Below, piece after piece: positions 1 to 11,829 of a stretch of 64,000 bases of DNA; within the stretch, counting starts at the first letter, position 1; every line of letters starts with the position of its first letter. Origin of the DNA: Calamus simplicifolius (Eukaryota; Streptophyta; Magnoliopsida; Arecales; Arecaceae); contig UESW01004767.1 in NCBI GenBank assembly GCA_900491605.1, forward strand, positions 315,701 through 379,700, read 5' to 3'. The notes under the pieces are model-generated. The model worked only from the letters and a program-made list of their open reading frames with translations, was not told where the DNA came from and made no database searches. A program made the position numbers and the translations under genes.

Positions 1-1967
1 AAAAAAAAAAAAGAAGAAAAGGAAACAAATTGAAAATTGAATAAAAAAAATTCAAGGCCCTCTGTAGCTTTTTATGCAAATTTCTTTGCTCTGTTTTGTT
101 CTGTCAAAAAATCAACCTTAATTAATTGTGCAATGAATGACATTACCATCTAGCTATTTTTAAGTACAGTTATGCCGATTAAAAACTGTAGCTGTCAATA
201 GTCGTTGCTGAGCATGCTTGGAAGAATAATTCCATCAGCTTGTCATGCAAACTACTATTGCACACGATTAGTTACCTTGTTTATTTGCTACTAACAAACC
301 ACCAATGCATGAGGTAGTCATGACTATCAATTTTAAGATCAAAATGGTAGTCAACAATTTCCTCCTTAGTTGAGCACGTCTATCATTCTTAGCTGAGTGA
401 TTATCATTTTTTGCCTAGAATTTCCAATGTATGTAGCTCAACATAAATGTTTTTGCATTGGAAATACTGATTGTTAGGTGAAGTTTGATCACTTGATTGG
501 CTGAGTTCATCAGACAAGATCACTGGCTCCGCAGAAGTTTGATATGTCTTCTTGTATTCAAAAAAAATAAAAATAAAAATAAAAGCAGAGGCAGTAGCGC
601 ATAAAGATCCCCATCTAGAGACTAGAATTTTGGCCTGTTCAACAAACCACAAAGCTAATTTGAAGCCATAAATCGTGGCATTCTATAAGAAGAGAACTAG
701 ATCTGCTATACCTCAACTATTGAACACTTCCAAAGCTTATATACATACATATGATTTCTGGGTGACTTGAACACAAGAAATAAGGATTAGCAAGATGAAA
801 CCCAGTAACCCATAACATCTAAAGCTAACTGCTTCAGAGTAATACCTACACTTTGCCCCACCTCAACAAGCTAGAATATGTTTTCATAAGCAAAATAACT
901 CCACAAAGAGGTAGAGTTGCGGGCAAGCCTAGAAAGGAATGGAATTAGTTCTTAAATACATGAATTATAGCTGAGCGACTGTCCTATTGCAAACTTTGTA
1001 GCGCTAATAACTCTAGGTAGTCTTTTTCTTATCCAGAGCTAAACCTAGAAATGACACTATGTTCGAATTTAGATCGTTCATTTGCAGCAAATTTCTTGCA
1101 TCTCATAGCATTCTACTTGTTTACATGTTGAAGTCTTATTTTAGTTACTCGTTGTCCAGCTCTTTTCCCCTCCTTTCTTCTAAAATCATTATGCAGGTAA
1201 AAATCGAAGAAAAACAAACACTATCTAAAGCAATTGGCTGGAATGAAGTGCTTACCTATTATAATCCACTTCTTAGCACTTTTGCTGCCTGCAACAATGT
1301 GAGCCATGAAAGGACAAGGTTAGCATGAGAAAAAATTGGTGACATAGAAAGAAGAATGGCCTAATAGTTATCAATGCATTATTTTTTGAGGAAATGGTAT
1401 CAATGGATTGTCATACATAATATTCCCAGCATTTAAAATTAATCTGATTCAACCTATCAAATGAGAGCAGAATAATGCATACTTATTTAGGCATTATCAA
1501 AAATGAAGCATGATTTTAAAGATGCTCAAAAGCATAAAAGGATCTAGCCAAGAAAATAAATATATAAGAATAATTATTCTTAATGCTGGGAAACAATAAG
1601 AAGATACACCATCACATGATGTTAAGAAAGATAATAAACATTTAAAACAGAGTTCAGTACAAGGGAAAATGATTGAACAAATTTCACCATAAATTAGAAC
1701 TCTTGGAAATATCTGTTTCCTTCAAGACTTGTCTAATTACCACTCGTAAAATGGACGAGTTTCGATATAATTGCCACTATTATAAACCTTTGACTTCTAG
1801 GTGCAACTTCAGAGGCCCATTTGATTGGTTAAAGCAAGTAGGCAGCAGTGATACCAAGAACATTATGAATATTTAACAAACACAGAAGGTTATAGAAGTC
1901 TACTTTGGCATTTTGTTGCATAGGCACTTAAAATCTATTCGAGCGACATGTTTGAAGTAGCCCAAGT
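1..1967. other. Intergenic, no supported gene
   Basis: AT-rich sequence. A minus-strand open stretch at about 404-652 has a hydrophobic run followed by basic residues, like a membrane segment, and could belong to the receptor-like relic at 1968-2640, but nothing connects them. The stretch about 1690-1915 is a diverged direct copy of 5210-5424. Confidence 0.5.
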
Positions 1968-2640
1968 TCAGTTCTGTAAATCATAAAAAAAAAGGTTATC
2001 ATCATCATTTTCTTCATGGAATAATAGCTCCCATTGAAAACAACGGGCTAGGACTGGTCCAACATTCTGCAGGTCCTGCATCCTCCGATCTACTGGAAAA
2101 GCGAAGCGTGTAATCTTTGCAAAGAGTACTATGATAGATTTCGCGGAAAATGTCGGCGGAAAAATTATAATCATTTGGCATGCAATTGAAGAATGATCGG
2201 TTCCAGCCGACAAAGTCAGGGAGGAACAAATTCTTAGATAGATCAGTCTGGCATCGGCAAGTAATTGGCCAACTCCTGTTCTATAATTATGGCCGAGTTG
2301 GTAGCGTAGTCAATTGCTTATAAGACATGTCAATACTCATGCCCATCAAAGCGGATGATAGGTGTGGAGCCATTACAGACGAGCACATGATGCCCCTCGC
2401 ATTCGGGATCAGTGGGATGTTGGGAGAAACATAGATGTTGTTTCTGGGAGGGTTGGAATTAGTGAAGTTCGTGTAGAAAGGAAACCTTACTTCAACATTG
2501 CTGCATGGTAGAAAGACTCGATTCGCCAGGCATGAGCGCGAAAGACTGGGGAAAACGAAGAAGATGAAAAGAGGATTATGAGGCAGGAAAAGGAAAGAGC
2601 CATCATAAGTAACGCTACGAGCTTTGCAACAGACCACACT
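1968..2640 (-). pseudogene. Receptor-like ectodomain relic (GUB_WAK type), frameshifted
   Basis: Read on the minus strand from about 2640, there is a hydrophobic signal-peptide-like start, then a CSNVEVRFPF segment that recalls the C-x-x-V-x-YPF start of GUB_WAK_bind ectodomains found in LRK10-like kinases and RING-H2 ATL20-22 proteins. In another frame (about 2230-2014) a cysteine-rich piece contains NLFLPDFVGWNRSFFNC, resembling the NLS-x-x-PF...nyTFfnC block of the same family, followed by further cysteines. No kinase or RING domain is visible downstream, and the two parts lie in different frames, so this is at best a broken fragment. The family call rests on short motif resemblance only; a chance match is possible. 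Confidence 0.3.
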
Positions 2641-2659
2641 AACAAGAAGCAGTCCTGTT

Positions 2660-3299
2660 GAGCTTCATCCCTAAAAGAAAGGAAGAAAACGATTTTTCAA
2701 TTTCAATGCAGATGCTGATTGCTGACCGCTTGTGGTTTCATGTGCATTGCCAGGCAACATCTTTGCTTGGACTGAAGGACTACGACGCATGGTAAAACAG
2801 GTGGTTAGGCCCCACCGCGGCCTTGAAAAACATTTTGGGGGAGGGAGAAGAGCTTCGATTTTGTTTCTCTTCATCTTGACTTCCACAAGCCCATGGAAAA
2901 CTGCAGGATTTACTTAGGGTTTTTGCTTTTCACTACTTATTAAAACAGAGTCGAAATTTCTAAACTGTGGGCTATGTCTATGGAGCTGTTGTAGATTTTG
3001 ACTATAGAGAGAAAAATAGATACAAGTATTTTTAACGCTCAGCACTCAAAACCTCACAACTCTCATCCCATTCTCTCACACTTTAAGGGAATCCCATTAT
3101 CTCTTAAAATACTCAAAAAGTTACACCATTCTTAATTTAATTTCTAAACTCTCGAATGAGAAAAAAAATAATAGAAAAAAAGGCTTTTATATAGGCTTCA
3201 TTGGCACTTCCCTATTAATCTATCACTTAATTGGCTTTCTTAATAAAGCATGCTGCAATATACATGATATCATATATATCACGCTGCAAAATATGAGAT

Positions 3300-3302
<3 letters not shown>
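2660..3302. other. Intergenic, nothing recognised
   Basis: No gene seen. Short open frames on both strands at about 2671-2917 overlap each other and resemble no family I know. Confidence 0.4.

Positions 3303-3373
<71 letters not shown>
3303..3373. repeat. (TA)n microsatellite
   Basis: Uninterrupted alternating TA over about 70 bp, followed by a T run. Likely length-polymorphic. Confidence 0.95.
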
Positions 3374-3374
<1 letters not shown>

Positions 3375-3529
3375 TTTTTTAATAAATGCTGTAAATATAC
3401 ATGATTTATTTTACTATACATGATTCAACCGTATCCTTTCATATATCATAGTGATTTATTTTATCAATTAACCACATAATTTTCTTTCATACACGGAGCA
3501 TCAAGATTTTTTTTTTTTTTGATGAAATC

Positions 3530-3680
3530 ATGCCAATAGCGAACAATAAAGGACTCCTTAAATTTAACCATTCCATCTAAAATGGGATAAAAAGAAAATT
3601 AAACAACATAAAAAGGTATTTATTCAATAAAGTGGCGAGTGATTGTAAGTCTTTCATGATGCGGAAAGGGAATGCTTTTT
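3530..3680 (+). repeat. Direct repeat, left copy (partner about 5030-5190)
   Basis: The stretch from the caataaaggactcctt block to the tcatgatgcgg block is collinear with 5030-5190 (caaaggacacctt ... ttatgatgcaatgg), with many substitutions. The copies flank the Mutator-like element at 3874-4916. Confidence 0.6.
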
Positions 3681-3864
3681 CTATCGTATTCTTGTGTTGA
3701 TGTCGTAAACAATGAGAGAAGTCCAAATTATAAAGTCATTGAGCAAGAATATGAAGCAATTGAATGGCGTCTTTGGATGGATTGAATTCACATTTCATTT
3801 TTTCAAAAAAATATTATAAAAAAGCTGATGGTGGTAGATGATGTTCCCAAGGTTGGTCATTACT

Positions 3865-4925
3865 ATAAGGAAAGGAAAAGACTTTGTACATCGCCTTCGA
3901 TGTAGCAAATCCTACGTGGGTTGCATCGCCTCTTTCTATTGGTTCACGTGCATCCTATATGGCTTAACATGATGGAACGGGATAGTAGGAATCATGATTA
4001 CAAATTTGTAAGTAATACACTGTCTCTGATGGAATGGGACAGAACGGTTTGCCTTTCGAAAAAAATATTAAGATACCCCAGTTATAAAATTATGACATCA
4101 TAGTTATAAAATTATAACACTCATTCAGAAAACGTTAATAGCTTTACAACATACTGGTAAAAAAAAATTATGATATCCTAGTTATAAAATTACGATACCA
4201 TAGTTATAAAATTATAACACCCATTCAGAAAGTCAAAAAAATTATGACACCCTAATTGTAAATTTATGACACCATATTAAAAAATTACGATATCCATTCA
4301 GAAAACGTTAAGGCAAAGCGTCAAAAAAATTACGATACTCCAATTGTAAAATTTCCCCTGTTGTAAATTTATGACACCATAGTTATAAAATTATGATATC
4401 CATTCAAAAATGTTAAGCAAAGCTTTACTATATCCTGGCCAAAAAAAATTATGACACCGCAGTTGTAAAATTATGATACTGTAGTTATAAAATTATAACA
4501 CCCATTCGAAAAGCTAAAAAAATTTACGATACCCCAGTTATAAATTTACGACTCTGTAGTTATAAAATTACGACACTCATTCAAAAAACGTTAAGGCAAA
4601 GCTTTATGACTTTCTGACCGAAAAAAATTATGACACCCCAGTTGTAAAATTATGACATCCCAGTTATAAAATTACGACACCCTAGTTATAAAATTATGAC
4701 ACCTATTCAGAAAATGTTCACTGCCCACCTCTGATCTGTACATAAATTTTTTTAAAAAAGCTAAACGGCTATTAATGTACGTCACTCTCAAACTTAAGAT
4801 CGTATCCTGCTATCCCATCCCGTTCCATTGCATTAAGCTATGTAGGACCAATAAGAAGAAGCGATGCAGCCCATATAGGATTTGATGCATCAGAGGCGGT
4901 GTACAAAAACTTTTCTATAAGAAAA
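3865..4925. mobile_element. Non-autonomous Mutator-like foldback element with 9-bp TSD
   Basis: Inverted arms of roughly 130 bp: the left arm (about 3874-4000: ggaaaagactttgtacatcgcc, then a block with gggttgcatcgcc) is the reverse complement of the right arm (about 4790-4916). The element body is 3874-4916 (about 1.04 kb). It is flanked by 9-mers ATAAGGAAA (3865-3873) and ATAAGAAAA (4917-4925), one mismatch, the target-duplication length typical of Mutator-like elements. The interior (about 4070-4710) is a degenerate tandem array of a ~22-bp unit, variants of accccagttgtaaaattatg, organised in longer blocks separated by attcagaaaacgtta. No coding region is seen. Related termini occur at about 18545 and at 25600-25778. 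Confidence 0.7.
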
Positions 4926-5209
4926 ACTAGCACATCATTTTTCAAAGTCTTTCTAATTGTCCATAAGTTCCCAGCATCCACACATTCGCAAAAGAAAAAA
5001 AAAAACGTGCACCCTAGTTATTCCCATAGAAAAGTTTGCATGCAACAAAGGACACCTTAAAATTAATCATTCTATTTGAAATGAGAAAAAGAAAATTAAA
5101 TAACATAAAAAACTAAACAGCATGAAATGTATCTATTCAATGAAGCAACAAGTGACAACAAGTTTTTATGATGCAATGGGATGGGAAAGATGTGGAGAGA
5201 AGTAAAGTT

Positions 5210-5424
5210 TTTAATGTATCTGTTTCCCTCAAGACTTGTCTATCTTCCGTTCATAAAATTAAGTTTCTAAGGAATTGCCACTAATATAAACCTTAAACTT
5301 CGAGGTGCAATTTCATAAGCTAGTTTAATTGGTTAAAACCAGTAGCTAGCAGTGATACCTAGATGCTTAAAAACATTATGAAGATTTGACACACATAGAA
5401 GTTATAGAAATTTACTTTGGCATT
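5210..5424 (+). repeat. Direct repeat copy of 1690-1915, cut by a CACTA end
   Basis: Collinear with 1690-1915: both contain tcaagacttgtct, the gaggtgcaa(c/t)ttca block, gcagtgatacc, acattatgaa and tactttggcatt. The similarity stops exactly at 5424, where CACTACAAGAAAA begins; in the older copy the sequence continues tttgttgcataggc. This gives an independent reference for the left insertion point of the CACTA element. Confidence 0.7.
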
Positions 5425-6060
5425 CACTACAAGAAAATAGTATAATAGTGACGAAAATTTCCATCACTATTCCGTCACAAACTGGGTTTAGTGACGGATT
5501 AGTGATGGAAATCTTATCGTCACCATTTTTGCCGTCACTAAATTTAGTGATGGAAAGAGCGTCCGTCACAAAATAATAGTGATGGATTTGTGACGAAATA
5601 TTTCATCACAAATTATGATGAAATATTCCGTCACAAATTTGTGACAAAATATTCCATCAAAAATTTATGACGAAACATATTTTTCGTCACTAAATTGTGA
5701 CGGATTAGTGACGAACCATCCGTCACTCATCATTCCATCACTATTACATCACAAATATTTTCGTCACTATTCCATCACAATTTAGTGACGAATTATTGAC
5801 AAAAAATTTAGTCACTAAAACTTTCGTCACTAGTCCATCACAAATATTCCTTCATGGTTTAGTGATAGATTATTGATGGAATGCATGTCACTAATAGCTC
5901 CATCACTATGCCATCACAATTTGCTGATGGATTAGTGACGAAAGAATCCATTAATCATCCGTTATTGTTTTCATCACTAATCAATCACTAATATTTTCGT
6001 CACTAATCTATCATTATTATTTTTATCAAAAATTTATCACTAATCCATCATTAACCTAAT
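5425..6060. repeat. CACTA type-a subterminal repeat arm (outer element)
   Basis: Dense short repeats of gtgacggattagtgacg and its complement, each able to pair with neighbours. A second part, about 6061-6345, is non-repetitive but still matches the inverse of about 11830-12115, so the conserved end is about 0.9 kb long. Confidence 0.85.
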
Positions 6061-6375
6061 AAAATTTCATCCAAAAAGGATCCATCGCCAAGTAGTAGAT
6101 TCTGGAATCATTTCCGATATATCTAATTATGCAGTACTAAGTCAGAAAAATCCATAGTCAACTGTGGAACTTTGAATAAATTCATTGAAATGGTGAGCCA
6201 CCACCAACTCCATTAATTAAAATGGGCCAGCCGAGTAGCCGACTTCATTAAAGCCATTATAGACATTTCCACACATGAACTCCTGGTATGAGCACAGCAC
6301 TAATCTCAAGTTAGAATCACTCGCTTTCTAAAATAATAAGCTTCGCCAATCTTGGCTTAATTTATCATTTACTAA

Positions 6376-7480
6376 CACTACAAGAAAATGTCAAAATAGT
6401 GACAAAAATTAGTGATGGAAATTTTCGTCACTAAATTGTGACGGTTTAGTAACAAAATAGTGACAAAAAATTAAAATCAGTGACAGATTAGTTTTTTCAT
6501 CACTAAACTGTCACTAAATTAGTGACGGACTATCACATCCGTCACTAATTTAGTGACGAATTGACATTCCGTCACTAATCCATCACTAATTTAGTGATGG
6601 AAGAGCAATCGGTCACTAACTTGATGATGGATTGCTTTTTCGTCACTAATCCGTCACAAATTAGTGATGGAAAACATCGTCACTAATTAGTGACGAATTA
6701 TTTTCCGTCACTAATCCATCAAAATTAGTGATGGATAGGAAATTCATCACTAATTTAGTGACGGATTGCCCTTCCGTCACTAATCCATAACAATTTAGTG
6801 ATGGAAGAGCAATCGTCACTAAATTAGTGACAGATTAGTACGGTTATTTCTTCCATCACTAATCCGTCACTAATTTTGTGACGGATGAGGCAATCCGTCA
6901 CTAACTTAGTGATGGATTGCTTTTTCGTCACTAATCTATCACAAATTAGTGATGAAAAAAATCGTCACTAATTAGTGACGAATTATTTTTCGTCACTAAT
7001 CCATCAAAATTAGTGATGAATGAAAATCCATCACTAATTTAGTGACGGATTGGCCTTCCATCACTAATCCGTCACAAATTAGTGACGGATGAAACAATCC
7101 GTCACTAAATTAGTGATGGATTGCCCCATCCGTCACTAATTTAGTGACGGATTGGCCTTTCGTCACTAATCCATCACTAATTTAGTGACGAAAGAGCAAT
7201 CCGTCACTAATTTAGTGATGAAAGAGCAATCCGTCACTAATCCGTTACAAAATTAGTGATGAAAGAGCAATCCATCACTATATTAGTAACGAATTAGTAA
7301 CGGATTGCCCTTCCGTCACCAATTTTACTTTTAATATTTTTTTGTTTGAATGAAAAGAAAGAAAGTAAAATAAAAAAATTTAATAATTTATAATATAAAA
7401 TTTTTATTATAAATAATTGCATGTCTAATATTTTTTAAAAGAATTAATATTAAAATAAAAAATAATAAAATTTTTTAAAT
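6376..7480. repeat. CACTA type-b subterminal repeat arm (nested element)
   Basis: Alternating direct and inverted copies of aatccgtcactaatttagtgacgg up to about 7320, then an AT-rich stretch (ttataataaataattgcatg block). The whole matches the reverse complement of about 16735-17926. Confidence 0.85.
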
Positions 7481-8200
7481 TTTTTTTTATAATCACTTTA
7501 ATTTTTTTAAAAAAATTAACAATCTAACATTTTTTTTAATTTTATTTTTTCTTTTATTTCTTTCTTTCTCTTTTTGTTTTTTTTCTTTCTTTCTACTTGC
7601 CTCTCCATCAACACAGTGCAAGCTTTATCACCGTTTAGAGTTGTTACCTAATCTCGTACCCTCCAGGCCCCACAATTAATGAATCAGCGGTGGAAGGCAG
7701 TCTCAATGTCTTTCTTTGTCTTGAGCGATCTTTCTCAACCACTACAGCATTTACTCTTATTAACATATTATATACGTTAAACAAAATTATAGTATTAAAC
7801 CGACACGTAGAAATTGTAATTAGTGGATATACGAAGCATTGAAATTGGGATTTTGGAATTTGCTAAGCTGCGCGTGGACGGAGAGGGGATGCCGTTGGCC
7901 GTCAAACACGGGCACGTTGCTTGCCTTGAGGAAGGGAGTGTTGAGAGACGTCCCTTGGAATTCTCAACACCTATGAACCGCTTTAAGATCGTATTTTAAT
8001 TTTGGAAAAAAAAAATATTTTTTTATTTTCTGATTTTTAAAGAAATATTTAATAAAATTATATTTTTATTATAAATAATAACTTTTAAAAGAATAAATAA
8101 AAATAAAAAATCTTTGTTTGTTGTTAAATATTAATATATAAAAAATATATAAAATATAAATAAATAAATTTGGAAACGTAGGAGAAACATTTATCAGCCA
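7481..8200. other. AT-rich interior of nested CACTA, no gene seen
   Basis: T-rich and A-rich runs with a short GC-richer stretch at about 7860-7990. No open frame or RNA gene recognised. Confidence 0.5.
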
Positions 8201-9060
8201 TTTTCACCCCTGGGCCGAGAACTTTTCGGCCCACAAATATCATAGTCGGCACCCCCCCCCCTTCGCGAGCGTTGACTAGGTTTCCTCTCCTTTGATAACC
8301 CCCCCCCCCCCCCCCCCCCTCGCGAGCGTTTTGATACCCCCGCCGATGCTAGGTTCCTCACGCGTTCTGAAGCTGTTTACCTCCTGCCGCGCCCGCGTTC
8401 TGTCTCCCCCCTAGATGCGGTAGGCTTCTTCTCTGATCCCCCCAAGCTAGGTTTACCTCTGATCCCCCCCTCGGCAGGCTCCTTCTCTGATCCCCCAGAT
8501 TCTTCTCTGATCCCCCAAGCTAGGTTTACCTCTGATCCAATCGTCGGCATTGATTTGATCTCTTTTGTATTCGGTTTGATCTAATGAAGAAGTTTTTTGA
8601 ATTGTAGTGGAAGGATCTAGGGAAGGGGCTTTGACAGGTATTCTAGCCTTCTGAAGGTCAGTATCCCAGGCAGAGAGATTCCAGCTAATGCAGAGCAGTG
8701 TGTCTTAGAAATCTTGAGTAAGTAGTCTTCAATCTGTTCTTCTATTTTTGGTACAGCTTCCATTTTATCTTCTTCTTCTTATTCTTTATTCGATTTCTCT
8801 GTTTTTAATTTTATTTTATTTTATTTTAATTTTCTTGTTTCCCCTCATCAATCTATTTGTTTCTGTTATTGAATTGGAATCTCTTGTGTTTTCTAGGTCC
8901 GAAGAAGGATTCTGAGTAGTACCGCTTGGGGGATTTGAGGTGAGCCGACTGTCGTTCTAATTGATAATGATTTTTTTGTGTTTTTTTCCCTATTTGTTTT
9001 CGTATATTTATCATTTATCATTAGATCTACTGCTCTTGTTTTGGCAAAATTTAGGGTTTT
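8200..9060 (+). other. C-rich, leader-like captured segment inside nested CACTA
   Basis: GC-rich and CT-rich sequence, unlike its AT-rich neighbours. It has two long C runs (about 8250 and 8299-8319) and near-repeats of ctctgatcccccaagctagg (8430-8530). Exon-intron-like texture follows: a purine-rich block at about 8610-8720, a T-rich stretch, ttttctaggtccgaag near 8893, and ttgaggtgagcc near 8936, which looks like a splice donor. This resembles a promoter, 5' UTR and first-intron region of a plant gene read on the plus strand, but no coding sequence is attached and I cannot name the source gene. Confidence 0.35.
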
Positions 9061-9429
9061 TCCTCCCCTTATAAAGTTCCTGTCTTGGGGTCTAAAATAT
9101 ATGTAATCGATGTCTTAGGCATGTATAATCGGTTTGGTTTCTCTGATGTCGATTCATTAGAATGAGTTTACGTTTTCTCTTAAAAGACCGGTGCATTTCT
9201 TATTTTGATTCCTGAAAACGAGTTTTTCCCCCTTTTTCCCTTCAAAGAGCTGTAAGTTTGGGGATTGACATTATTAAATGAGATTTATTATTGTCTAACT
9301 GACTTCACAAAGGTAGTGTGGAACATTAAATTCCTTAAATGAATTGCTTACATGTGTTGGAGGGATATAGTGTCAAGCTAATTGCAGATTGTTTTCGTTT
9401 GATATGTCTGGTTCCAACCTCCATATGTG

Positions 9430-9463
<34 letters not shown>

Positions 9464-11689
9464 GTTCAGGAAAGTACAAAGAACTTGAAGCTTTTATAAT
9501 CCTGTTAATTAGGAGGCTGAGTAAATATTATATATATACAAACAAGAGTTGATGCAATATGATGCAATGGGAAAGCAACTGTAACATGGTAGCATGATGG
9601 TGTTGGAGCTTGATGACCAGGCAAATAAATTTTAGGTGCATTAATTATGCCTTTCATGTTGAAATGATTAACTTTTTAAAGGGATTCATCTTTATGCATA
9701 CATTCAGACAGTGCATTTAGTCTTCTTTGTGCAACTTTCATGCATGCTTACTAGCTCCAGAAGCTCGGAAGTAAAACTACAGATCCAAAAATTCACTGCA
9801 TTAGAAAATAATGCTCTCTGTGCCAACTAATCAACCTTGTTGTGTTCTTCCCTATAGAGCTGAAGGTGTTAGTGTTAGTTGGTATCTACTTCATCCAAAA
9901 GACTGCACTTCCATTGTCCTTATTTCATTACTTTTAGACATTTTCACCAAATGGTACTCTTACATGATTCTCATAGGATTGAAACAAATGTGCCACAACT
10001 TAAAGGCATTTGATTATCCATATTTATAAAGCTAACTACCATAGCACCTCCTGCAACGTTCTTAACCATGTACAATATCATGAAAACAAGATTTGCTCTT
10101 CAGACTGGTGCTAAACCACACAAGCCCTCACAAACTTGACCTCAAGGTACAGACCAGGTCCTAATCCATTAGAAGCTTTACTTTGAAGTGTTCAAGAGCT
10201 TGCATGAAACCATGGCACCTTACTTGTGCCATTTGTCCATGAACCTGTGAGGCTCTTAAAAAGCCTCCAATCCATAAGATATTTTGTAATAAATAATAAA
10301 TTTATATATTTGTTCATTGGATTGTACAGGAGTGGGGTGGTTTAAACTCAAACCTAGCACCACCAAACCTATGGTCCACTTGAATTGTTGAGTCAAAGCC
10401 CAACCCAGTCCACAATAACATATTTAATATGCATCTCTTTAGCTGCCTGATTTAAGGCTTGTTAGGATGCTGCAAGGTGGCAATACTTTTAGTTGGAGAC
10501 GTGTAAAAACTTACTGACTGTAAACTGTGATAAAGCTGGAGTTCACACCACCTGATCCTGCTCCATTGACTCAAATCCACCTTCACATTAAATACTTTGG
10601 CCAAGCAGTCCATCTTCTAATTTGCCAATAAGAACAGATAAATAGCTAGTAATGGAAGACTCCAGGCCATCATGTATTCTACGCCAACTTCATCCATCCC
10701 TTTCCCTCAAAAAGGTAGCCAACCTATTTTTCTAAGTAGGAGGTAAAGTTCCTCCATCTTCTTATTGCAGTGGAATAAATCAAATCAATACATCATGTAG
10801 TCAGATTGCTTAGACTTTTTTACTCAACGGTATGGCTCTAAATAAATTCTCTAGAACAACTGGATTCCCAAAAGCCATACTTCCTCATAGTGGGAGCAAA
10901 GACTGACTTGCTGGAAATTCTTTTGTTGAGAAATACTCATCACAGGCCCACCAAACTGGTCTCTTTTTAGTCTATAGTATAGCTTGTGGAGCAAACTCAG
11001 ATGTCCTTTAGTTCATTAATATATTCTTTTGATTCAAAGTTTGGTGCAACATACCCACCACAATTTGATCAATATAATTCAAAAGAGATAATGACACAGA
11101 AGACAGCCCCAAGCCCACAAAGGGCAGCAATAAAAAACCAGTCAATTAACTAACGCAGGCCTTCTACAGTGACCTTTGCTCAATATATACTTCTCAAAAT
11201 GACATTAATATGTTACTGTTAAGCATGGAGACGTCAACATTTATTGGAAAAGAAACCCTGTTTGTCCTTTGACTCCATCTGTACTGTTCCAACTTGAAGA
11301 GTCATTAATAAATTTCTAGGTTTTAAATGCTCTAACTTTGCATTGTGTGAAAAATCATAATCTTTTCTACAAATTGTCTCCAGCAACTTAGTTCTGTGAT
11401 CCTAAGAATAAGATTTTGGATGCAATAAATTATATTTGAAATGGATTGCATCATGGATTTATGTATTACTCTGCACTTGTCAGATTGGCCACACTGTATT
11501 GCATCATGCTGGCAAGATATTGGTATGGACCTCAGTAGCGGTATGCTGCGTTCCATCTCACCTCCAACCAGCCTTTGACCATCCAAAATTGGGGAGGACA
11601 TAAGCCTTGGTACGTACGTAATTGGGATTTTCCATTGATGAGTCATTGCGAGCTTTGGATCTTCTGTCTCATAATTTTTCACTTGCAGG
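9061..11689. other. Interior of nested CACTA, nothing recognised
   Basis: Moderately AT-rich sequence with a (TA)n tract at about 9429-9460. Several short open frames occur on both strands, none matching a family I recognise. It could be captured intron or intergenic sequence. Confidence 0.4.
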
Positions 11690-11808
11690 ATCCATCTCCT
11701 GAGAGACCCAAAGGCTACCATCAAATCCGGATAGGTACATTGAATGACACCTTCCAGGCATGGACGGTTGCTGGTGAATCGAGTTGCACCCACTGGCGTG
11801 GGCCGTAG
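11690..11808 (+). pseudogene. Unidentified captured exon-like fragment
   Basis: A T-rich stretch ending ttttcacttgcag, a good acceptor, is followed at about 11690 by an open frame that reads DPSPERPKGYHQIRIGTLND and continues through an FQAWTVAGES block to a stop at about 11806. Its base composition and the abrupt acceptor suggest the start of an exon from a host gene. I do not recognise the family. It sits just inside the type-a arm of the nested element. Confidence 0.3.
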
Positions 11809-11829
11809 CGAAGAGGCCTTAGCTTGTTG

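Noticed and set aside
5425..7330. CRISPR-like array, because of many short repeats
   Set aside because: Repeats alternate in orientation, have no uniform spacers and end in CACTA termini; this is eukaryotic transposon sequence.
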